Shown here: one piece after another, positions 58,620 to 64,000 of the stretch
Position numbering within the stretch: the first letter of the stretch is position 1
Layout: each line of letters starts with the position of its first letter
Source of the DNA: Heritagella_A intestinalis
Lineage (GTDB): Bacteria > Bacillota > Clostridia > Oscillospirales > Acutalibacteraceae
Direction: 5' to 3'
NCBI GenBank assembly: GCA_904418995.1
Contig: CAJFQF010000002.1
Span: 171,778 to 235,777, forward strand
DNA: 64,000 bases
Program-made: the position numbers and the translations under genes
Notes under the pieces: generated by a model
The model's input: the letters and a program-made list of their open reading frames with translations, nothing else
Database searches by the model: none
What the model was told of the DNA's origin: nothing

Positions 58620-59825
58620 ATAAAAGTAATAAAGAAAACACCACTTCGCCCCCGTGGACGCAGCGATGAAAACCGGCAGGCTCAGAAGGACGCTATCCGC
58701 ACCGCATACACCAATGGTCCCCAGAAGGAGGTTCAGATCATTCCCGCCAAACGGGATCTGGTGACCGAGGAAACCAAGAAGAAGCTCCGCGTCTGCGCCT
58801 ACTGCCGTGTCAGCACCGATGAGGACACCCAGGCAACCAGCTATGAGCTGCAGGTGCAGAATTACACAAAAATGATCCATGAAAACCCGGAATGGGAGTT
58901 TGCAGGTATTTTTGCGGATGAAGGCATCTCTGGCACCTCGGTTCTCCACCGTGAGCACTTTTTGGAGATGATCGAGAAGTGCAAAGCGGGAGAAATCGAC
59001 CTGATCATCACCAAGCAGGTCAGCCGATTTGCCCGAAATGTGCTGGACAGCCTGAACTACATCTATATGCTCCGCAGGCTGGACCCACCCGTGGGCGTCT
59101 ATTTCGAAGCGGAAAAGCTCAACACCCTGGACAAGAGCAGCGACATGATCATCACCGTTCTGAGCTTAGTTGCCCAGAGCGAATCCGAGCAGAAGTCCAA
59201 CAGTCTCAAATGGTCTTTTAAGAGACGCAGGGCGCAAGGCTTGGGCGTCTATCCCAATTGGGCACTCCTCGGCTATAAGGGGCGCGCCTGGGAGATCGAT
59301 GAGGACGAAGCGGATGTGGTGCGAACCATATACAGTCTTTATCTGGAGGGCTACTCATCCCCCCAGATCGCAGATTTCCTTACAAAGAGCGGCATACCTA
59401 CCGTCAAGGGTCTATCGTCTTGGAGTTCCGGCAGCGTCCTTGGCATCCTCCGCAACGAAAAATACTGTGGAGACGCCTTGTGTCAAAAAACAGTGACGAT
59501 AGATTTCTTTACCCATAAGAGCGTGAAGAACAACGGCCTGGAGACGCAGTACTTCATCGAGGGCCACCACGACCCCATCATCGAAAAGAGCGACTGGCTA
59601 ACTGCGCAGCAGATCCGTAAGGAGCGGAGATACACGAAAAACCGCTCACGGCGCGGAAAGCCCCGCTATATCGTGAAAGGGCCTCTGGCCGGTTTCCTGA
59701 TCGTTAACCCAGATTGGGCGACAGAGTACATCGAGTCCCTGTTCCAAACGCTGTCCACACTGGCCGAACCCGCTGTGTCCCCCTTACTGGAGGACGATGA
59801 AAACTTTACGATTTCAAAGGAGTAA
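58620..59825 (+). CDS. Serine recombinase (resolvase/invertase family)
   Basis: This enzyme performs DNA strand exchange through a catalytic serine in VCAYCRVSTDED. Other landmarks are FAGIFADEGISGTSVLHREHF, DLIITKQVSRFARNVLDSLNYIYMLR, and the recombinase domain PNWALLGYKGRAWEIDEDEADVVRTIYSLYLEGYSSPQIADFLTKSGI. The reading frame is coding from about 58620 (KVIKKTPLRPRGR), with GGGAGGGGG nine bases upstream, but the codon there is ATA; the first standard start is GTG 58761, just before the catalytic domain. The C-terminus (KGPLAGFLIVNPDW) is shorter than in large recombinases with a zinc ribbon. It marks an integrated element. Confidence 0.85.
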   Translation: MKVIKKTPLRPRGRSDENRQAQKDAIRTAYTNGPQKEVQIIPAKRDLVTEETKKKLRVCAYCRVSTDEDTQATSYELQVQNYTKMIHENPEWEFAGIFADEGISGTSVLHREHFLEMIEKCKAGEIDLIITKQVSRFARNVLDSLNYIYMLRRLDPPVGVYFEAEKLNTLDKSSDMIITVLSLVAQSESEQKSNSLKWSFKRRRAQGLGVYPNWALLGYKGRAWEIDEDEADVVRTIYSLYLEGYSSPQIADFLTKSGIPTVKGLSSWSSGSVLGILRNEKYCGDALCQKTVTIDFFTHKSVKNNGLETQYFIEGHHDPIIEKSDWLTAQQIRKERRYTKNRSRRGKPRYIVKGPLAGFLIVNPDWATEYIESLFQTLSTLAEPAVSPLLEDDENFTISKE

Positions 59826-59830
59826 TCACT

Positions 59831-60307
59831 ATGTCTATTCTCAGCAATTTTACTGTCGTTGACCTCATCAAGACCCGTTCCGCTTCCGTTGCCACCATCA
59901 CCGGCAAGGTGCTGAAGCTGAACATCCAGACCGCTGCCGAGCTGCACTACGCTCCGTATATCCAGGTGCTCATCAACCCCAAGGACAAGCAGTTCGCCAT
60001 CCGGGCCTGCAAGGAGGACGCCCCCAACGCCATTGCCTTCTCCAAGCCGGAGCACGAGCAGAAGTACGCCATCAAAATCAGTTCTGCCGCCGTGGTCGAT
60101 CTGATCCGCAAGATGGGCGAGTGGTCTGAAGAAGACAACTGGAATGTTCCGGGCATCTACTTCGCCGATGAGCAGGCGCTTGTCTATGATCTGGGTGCGG
60201 CCTTCCGACCCTCTCCCCGCGGTGGGTGGACCGCCAAACGGCAGAAGGAAGCCGCTGCTGCCGCCGCACTGACCGGTACGAGTCAGAATGAGGAAGTAAA
60301 CAACTAA
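59831..60307 (+). CDS. Unknown protein of the integrated element (158 aa)
   Basis: A soluble 158-residue protein starting ILSNFTVVDLIKTRSASVATITGKVLKLN, with the segment YIQVLINPKDKQFAIRACKEDAPNAIAFSKPE in the middle and an Ala-rich, Lys-rich end. I recognise no domain. The start follows the recombinase stop by five bases (RBS AAAGGAG inside that gene), so both are made from one message; it might be an accessory to recombination. Confidence 0.75.
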   Translation: MSILSNFTVVDLIKTRSASVATITGKVLKLNIQTAAELHYAPYIQVLINPKDKQFAIRACKEDAPNAIAFSKPEHEQKYAIKISSAAVVDLIRKMGEWSEEDNWNVPGIYFADEQALVYDLGAAFRPSPRGGWTAKRQKEAAAAAALTGTSQNEEVNN

Positions 60308-60315
60308 GCTACTGG

Positions 60316-60349
60316 GCCTGGCAGGTGGAAATCATCTGCCAGGCTTTTC
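60316..60349 (+). terminator. Terminator after the recombinase unit
   Basis: GCCTGGCAG (60316-60324) pairs with CTGCCAGGC (60336-60344), followed by TTTTCATT. Confidence 0.8.
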
Positions 60350-60385
60350 ATTACGCACGGCATTACCGCCTTTTGTTTCTCATCC

Positions 60386-60414
60386 TTGTTATTCACGCCC
60401 CAGTGGTGTAAAAT
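60386..60414 (+). promoter_or_regulatory. Promoter of the ImmA/IrrE-HTH gene
   Basis: TTGTTA (60386-60391) and TAAAAT (60409-60414) with 17-base spacing, 40 bases before the GTG start. Confidence 0.65.
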
Positions 60415-60454
60415 GTTATCAGAAACTGGCGTTTAAGCGTGGGAGGGATTTTTA

Positions 60455-62341
60455 GTGGCGGCTGTGAGATCGATTTTCGACTATGTCAGCAAAAAATGCT
60501 ATAACGGATTATTCGATGCCGCCAAAGAGTACCTGGATGGACATTGGCGTGAGATGAACCTCGAAACAAACCGTGTCCCCACCATAGATAGTTACGAGCT
60601 GGTTGACGCTAATGTGCAGCGAGTCTATGTCTCTGACCTTCCTGGCGATCGTATTGCATTTGACGTTGGGCTGGAATTAGAAGTCGCTGTATCTATGGTT
60701 AGCCGCCACAATGACAGTGAGGATACAAGCTATCCATGGCTCCGTTTTTCGTGTGAGGGCGACCTTTCTCAAGGGCTTGAAGACTGGGTTATCAATAAAA
60801 TTGAGATGTATGCCAAGCGAAATCCAGCACCCAACTCTATGTCCGATGCACTTGTGCCAGACATTCCCCCAGCGCAGTATGAAAAGGTGGCTACTGAGTT
60901 CCTCGAAAAATACTACCCAGAAGCTCTGCGCACGACAAAATATGGACAACCACCCGTGTATGTTGATCCAGAGATTCTGGCTAAGCGTCTGAATTTGTCA
61001 GTCGTAACGCACCGCATCAGTAAAGAAGGGGCTATCTTTGGGCAGCTCTTCTTTTTAGCCGCAGATACAGAAATGTATGACGCTGATCATGACCGGCTTG
61101 TGACCGTCCATGTTCCAGAGAAAACTATAGTTGTCGATCCCCAGATGTACTTGCTTCGTAACCTGGGGTCAGTAAATAACACCATTGTCCACGAATGTGT
61201 ACATTGGGTTAAACACCGAAAGGTTTTCATGCTGGAAAAACTGTATAACGATCATGCCCATGGCATCACCTGTGAAGTGGTCGGGGGCGCACGAGCCAAT
61301 ATGTCAAAATTGGCAACAGCTCGAATGGAACAGCAGGCCAATCGGCTGACCCCTCGTATCCAGATGCCGGCGGGCCCATTCAAAGCAAAAGCATCAGACT
61401 ATATTGTAAAATTCATGCGCGAAATGGGCGCTCGCCATGAAATTGAGGTCATGGAAGCGGTCATTGAGCAGCTATCCATAGATTTTGTGGTTTCCAAACA
61501 AGCCGCTAAAATTCGTATGGTAGAGCTGGGTTATGAATCGGCTGTTGGCACCTTTACCTATGTGGATGGTCATTATGTCCCACCCCATAGTTATAGCAAG
61601 GGTGCGATTTCCAGAAACCAAACTTTTACCATCAGCGGTCAGGATGCCGCCATACAACGGCTTGTCAGCCCAGCTCTCCGTTCCCTCACACAAGAGGGCG
61701 ATTACCTTTTCCTCGAAAACCATTATGTTTTTAAAGCTCCGCTATATGTGGAAAAGGGACAAGACGGACACCTTCAGCTGACTCCATATGCGCGTTCTCA
61801 CATGGACGAATGCTGCTTGGTCTTCGATATGGAGATTAAGGGTGAGGTTGGTACCGAATACTACACCGTTTGTTACCTTAACCGTGAGGAAGGCGCCTAT
61901 ACCTTTAACATTTCGTACAATGAGGATTTCCAAGCAAAAACCAAAGACCAGCAAAAAGCCTTCCGGCAGCAGGAAAAACAAGAGGAAATGGGAATTCGGA
62001 TGCAGATGACCGATAACCCTTCTCAATGCATGAAGCTGCTGATGGATTGGCGCAAAATGAGCAATATGGATTTAGGGGTTGCAATCAGCAGAGATGAACG
62101 CACGATTAGGAGAATAGCTAACGGCGAAAATACCCCCAACTTAGAGACGGCGGTTTTAATTTGTCTCGGCTTGAATCTACCACCGACTATTAGCTATAAG
62201 TTGCTGGAAGTATTTGGCGTTAAACTGATGCCAGGCAACACCACACACCTTTGGTACCAGGAAGCGTTGAATGTAAAGTATAACGAGCCAGTGGAGGATG
62301 CCCAAGCATATCTTGCTGAATTCGATGTAGAACTTAAGTGA
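60455..62341 (+). CDS. ImmA/IrrE-type metallopeptidase with C-terminal HTH (628 aa)
   Basis: The 628 residues divide into an N-terminal alpha/beta part of about 150 residues (unknown), an ImmA/IrrE zinc peptidase (about 150-330) with NTIVHECVHWVKHRK (H246, E247, H250), a middle beta-rich region, and a C-terminal XRE-like helix-turn-helix (KLLMDWRKMSNMDLGVAISRDERTIRRIANGENTPNLETAVLICLGL, about 527-573). ImmA cleaves the repressor ImmR in ICEBs1 to induce transfer. Standard ImmA is about 170 residues, so this is a much larger form with protease and DNA-binding parts in one chain. Start GTG 60455 behind GGGAGGG. Confidence 0.85.
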   Translation: MAAVRSIFDYVSKKCYNGLFDAAKEYLDGHWREMNLETNRVPTIDSYELVDANVQRVYVSDLPGDRIAFDVGLELEVAVSMVSRHNDSEDTSYPWLRFSCEGDLSQGLEDWVINKIEMYAKRNPAPNSMSDALVPDIPPAQYEKVATEFLEKYYPEALRTTKYGQPPVYVDPEILAKRLNLSVVTHRISKEGAIFGQLFFLAADTEMYDADHDRLVTVHVPEKTIVVDPQMYLLRNLGSVNNTIVHECVHWVKHRKVFMLEKLYNDHAHGITCEVVGGARANMSKLATARMEQQANRLTPRIQMPAGPFKAKASDYIVKFMREMGARHEIEVMEAVIEQLSIDFVVSKQAAKIRMVELGYESAVGTFTYVDGHYVPPHSYSKGAISRNQTFTISGQDAAIQRLVSPALRSLTQEGDYLFLENHYVFKAPLYVEKGQDGHLQLTPYARSHMDECCLVFDMEIKGEVGTEYYTVCYLNREEGAYTFNISYNEDFQAKTKDQQKAFRQQEKQEEMGIRMQMTDNPSQCMKLLMDWRKMSNMDLGVAISRDERTIRRIANGENTPNLETAVLICLGLNLPPTISYKLLEVFGVKLMPGNTTHLWYQEALNVKYNEPVEDAQAYLAEFDVELK

Positions 62342-62343
62342 TT

Positions 62344-62505
62344 TTCCGGACACGCCGTGTCCAATCCCGGAAGTCCCCATAACCACAGGGGTTCCCCAAA
62401 AACTAAAATTTTTAAAGCCGGAGTTATCCGCATTCCAGGAATGGAAATGCCGATAGCTCCGGCTTTTTTTACGTTTTCAGCCTTCTTTCCGGACACGCCA
62501 TGTCC
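62344..62505. repeat. Direct repeats with dyad symmetry flanking a terminator
   Basis: TTCCGGACACGCC-G-TGTCC (62344-62362) and TTCCGGACACGCC-A-TGTCC (62487-62505) differ at one base. Each contains a dyad (GGACA...TGTCC). They are 143 bases apart and lie on both sides of the terminator at 62417. They are candidate protein-binding sites. Confidence 0.75.
62417..62471 (+). terminator. Terminator after the ImmA/IrrE-HTH gene
   Basis: GCCGGAG (62417-62423) pairs with CTCCGGC (62457-62463) with further pairing inside (GCATT/AATGC), followed by TTTTTTTA. Confidence 0.88.
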
Positions 62506-62568
62506 GATGCCCTTCCTGCCAAGCTGCTATCCTATAGTTGGCAGGACCCGGACAACCAATGTTTGTAG

Positions 62569-62970
62569 ATGAGCCAAAGGCTCCCGTTAAAAAAAACGGC
62601 GAGTTTTTTGGCCTTTTGTGGTGCCCTTTTCTCGTCGGGAAAGGGCATTCACTATGTTTGCGTACCGGAGTACAACAACAACCACAAGGAGACCCGCCGG
62701 CATTACTCGCTGGAGGGCAAGGTCTACGAGGGCATGGACTACGCCGCAGAGGATTCCGACCTGGAAGCCCTCTTTGCCGGCCCCACCGATGAGGAGCGGC
62801 TTCATGCCGCCATCCGGCAGCTCTCCCCCGACCAGCAGGAAATGGTCCGGGCCATCTTTTTTGAAAATGTGAGCGTCAACGACTACGCCGCTCGGATGGG
62901 CGTGACGCAGTCCGCCATTTCCCACCGTTTGCAGACCGTGAAAAAGAAATTGAAAAAACTTTTGGGCTGA
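62569..62970 (+). CDS. Sigma-70 region 4-like protein of the integrated element
   Basis: The conserved part is YSLEGKVYEGMDYAAEDSDLEAL, then DEERLHAAIRQLSPDQQEMVRAIFFENVSVNDYAARMGVTQSAISHRLQTVKKKLKKLL, a region 4 helix-turn-helix as in RNA polymerase sigma factors, with no region 2. Such proteins are common in Clostridia phages and ICEs. The real start is uncertain: ATG 62569 lacks a good RBS and its first 30 residues do not look conserved; TTG 62608 is possible. A small hairpin (CCGTT/AACGG) lies at 62584-62599. Confidence 0.75.
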   Translation: MSQRLPLKKTASFLAFCGALFSSGKGIHYVCVPEYNNNHKETRRHYSLEGKVYEGMDYAAEDSDLEALFAGPTDEERLHAAIRQLSPDQQEMVRAIFFENVSVNDYAARMGVTQSAISHRLQTVKKKLKKLLG

Positions 62971-63046
62971 CCCTCATATCTGCCCGTTCTCCTGGCTGTA
63001 CTTCGGAAGGAGCAAGAAAAGCAGCCTTCCAGAAAGGATGAACGCC

Positions 63047-63247
63047 ATGAGGCACAAGCTGAAGATCAGCGTGTCCAAGGAGCCGCAGAACGGCGGAGTG
63101 GTCAGATGCCGCAGTGTGACATTGCGGGAGAAGATGCTCACCCGGCTCCTGGGCCGCAAAGAGCGGGTGATGATCCTCATTCCCGGCAACACCGTGGAAT
63201 CCTTGGACATCACCGAGCTGTCGGAGGGAGGTGCGGCCTGTGAGTAA
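63047..63247 (+). CDS. Small protein of the integrated element (66 aa)
   Basis: A predicted 66-residue protein, MRHKLKISVSKEPQNGGVVRCRSVTLREKMLTRLLG followed by RVMILIPGNTVESLDITEL. It looks like a small beta-strand protein and is common next to the sigma-like gene in related elements. Function unknown. ATG 63047 is nine bases after AGAAAGG; ATG 63038 is too close to it. It overlaps the next gene by eight bases. Confidence 0.75.
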   Translation: MRHKLKISVSKEPQNGGVVRCRSVTLREKMLTRLLGRKERVMILIPGNTVESLDITELSEGGAACE

Positions 63248-63551
63248 GATCAAGCTCCTCCTGGATGTAGTGGAGGATATGCGCTCCCTCGCCGATAGTC
63301 TCCAATCGCTGGCGGAGGCCATGACCCAGGGAAACGCCCCGGAAGCCGAGCCGGTACAGAAAGCCTCTCCACCCCCTCCCAAGGAGCCGGCGGTCACGCT
63401 GGAGCAGGTTCGGTCGGTGCTGGCTGAAAAAAGCCATGACGGGAAGACCGAAGCCGTCCGGGAACTGCTGCAGAAGTACGGCGCTCCCAAGCTGTCGGCG
63501 GTAGACCCCAAGCACTACCCGGCGTTGCTGAAGGATGCGGAGGTGCTCTGA
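63240..63551 (+). CDS. Phage/ICE protein of unknown function (103 aa)
   Basis: A 103-residue protein with an N-terminal helix (KIKLLLDVVEDMRSLADSLQSLAEAM), a Pro-rich linker and a C-terminal part VTLEQVRSVLAEKSHDGKTEAVRELLQKYGAPKLSAVDPKHYPALLKDAE. This C-terminal pattern is seen in phage proteins often labelled rRNA biogenesis protein rrp5, a label without experimental support that I know of. Start GTG 63240 behind GGAGGTG. It ends one base into the DUF2800 gene. Confidence 0.78.
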   Translation: MSKIKLLLDVVEDMRSLADSLQSLAEAMTQGNAPEAEPVQKASPPPPKEPAVTLEQVRSVLAEKSHDGKTEAVRELLQKYGAPKLSAVDPKHYPALLKDAEVL

Positions 63552-64000
63552 TGCCGCCCTCCAAACACGCCGTTCTCTCTGCCAGCGGCGCCCATCGATG
63601 GCTCCACTGTAACCCTTCGGCACGACTGGAGCTGGAGTTCGCCGACCGGGAGACGGAAGCCGCAGCCGAAGGCACCGCTGCTCACGCTCTGGCTGAGCAC
63701 AAGCTCAAAAAGGCGCTGAAGCTGCGTTCCCGGAAGCCCGTCAGTCCATATGACTGCGATGAAATGGACGCCTATACCGATGGGTATGTGGAGTTTGTGC
63801 TGGAACAGCTGGAGGAAGCAAAGGCGCTCTGCGCCGACCCTCTTGTCCTCATCGAACAGCGGCTGGACTTCTCCTGCTATGTGCCGGACGGCTTCGGCAC
63901 CGGCGACTGCCTGATCGTGGCGGACAAGCTCCTGCACATCATTGATTTCAAGTATGGGCAGGGCGTCCTGGTGGACGCGGAGGAGAATCCCCAGATGATG
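63551..64000 (+). CDS. DUF2800 protein, 5' part
   Basis: The first 150 residues of a DUF2800 protein, a RecB/Cas4-like nuclease family of phages and ICEs. Visible are SASGAHRWLHCNPSARLE (typical start), EGTAAHALAEHKL, VLIEQRLDFSCYVPDGFGTGDCLIVADKLLHIIDFKYGQGVLVDAEENPQMM, which carries the core GTGD...DFKYG of the PD-(D/E)xK fold. The gene runs past the window. It opens the replication/recombination module of the element. Confidence 0.92.
   Translation, partial: MPPSKHAVLSASGAHRWLHCNPSARLELEFADRETEAAAEGTAAHALAEHKLKKALKLRSRKPVSPYDCDEMDAYTDGYVEFVLEQLEEAKALCADPLVLIEQRLDFSCYVPDGFGTGDCLIVADKLLHIIDFKYGQGVLVDAEENPQMM

Noticed and set aside
58761..59825. Recombinase as a C-terminally truncated pseudogene
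   Set aside because: The C-terminus lacks a zinc ribbon, but the terminal KGPLAGF...NPDW segment looks conserved in a shorter recombinase group, and the catalytic and recombinase domains are intact.

Overview
This window comes from a spore-forming, high-GC Clostridia chromosome, most like the Oscillospiraceae/Ruminococcaceae. The evidence is a complete spoIIIA operon except for the 5' end of spoIIIAA, a CotF-type coat protein, Gram-positive RBSs and many GTG/TTG starts. The assignment to family level is inference from gene content and codon use.

Layout. 1-4438: spoIIIAA(partial)-AB-AC-AD-AE-AF-AG-AH. 4440-9220: nusB, a TsaD-like paralogue, xseA, xseB, an ispA-type prenyl synthase and an RluD-type pseudouridine synthase, behind a promoter and leader hairpin. 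9245-11738: a polar amino acid ABC importer (binding lipoprotein, permease, ATPase). 12008-18117: a phospholipase C-like protein, a G5/M23 peptidase, murA with a leader terminator, a WalJ/YycJ-type MBL hydrolase, rlmH and a DUF3784 protein. 18139-25039 is mostly minus strand: a 42-aa Cys-rich protein, a HAD phosphatase, DUF1294, tRNA-Leu(TAA), an M23 peptidase, a 58-aa protein, a sugar transferase, a GHL10 glycosidase, a phosphotransferase (plus strand) and a flavodoxin. 25265-29563: nitroreductase, MacB-type ABC exporter, CotF.

29674-40822 is one tightly packed surface-polysaccharide operon: an initiating glycosylphosphotransferase, three glycosyltransferase domains, a Wzm/Wzt-type ABC exporter, a pyruvyl transferase-like protein, and three genes that carry the parts of a COG5610-type HAD protein either separately or fused.

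40971-58436 is rich in conflict and defence-type genes: SLOG/DUF1273 proteins at both ends, a macrodomain-HTH protein with a VWA protein, and facing them a two-gene operon of an 1898-aa P-loop ATPase and a 355-aa protein ending in a HEPN-like R-x4-H motif. I do not recognise this pair as a described system. After tRNA-Ala(CGC) comes an AT-richer LlaJI-like GTP-dependent restriction-modification operon (XRE controller, C5 methyltransferase, McrB-type GTPase, LlaJI/McrC-type nuclease).

58620-64000 is the start of a phage- or ICE-like integrated element: a serine recombinase with no canonical start codon, a large ImmA/IrrE-HTH protein, a sigma-70 region 4 protein, small accessory genes and a DUF2800 gene that runs off the window. 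Starts were chosen from visible RBSs. Family names rest on recognised motifs, with no database search.
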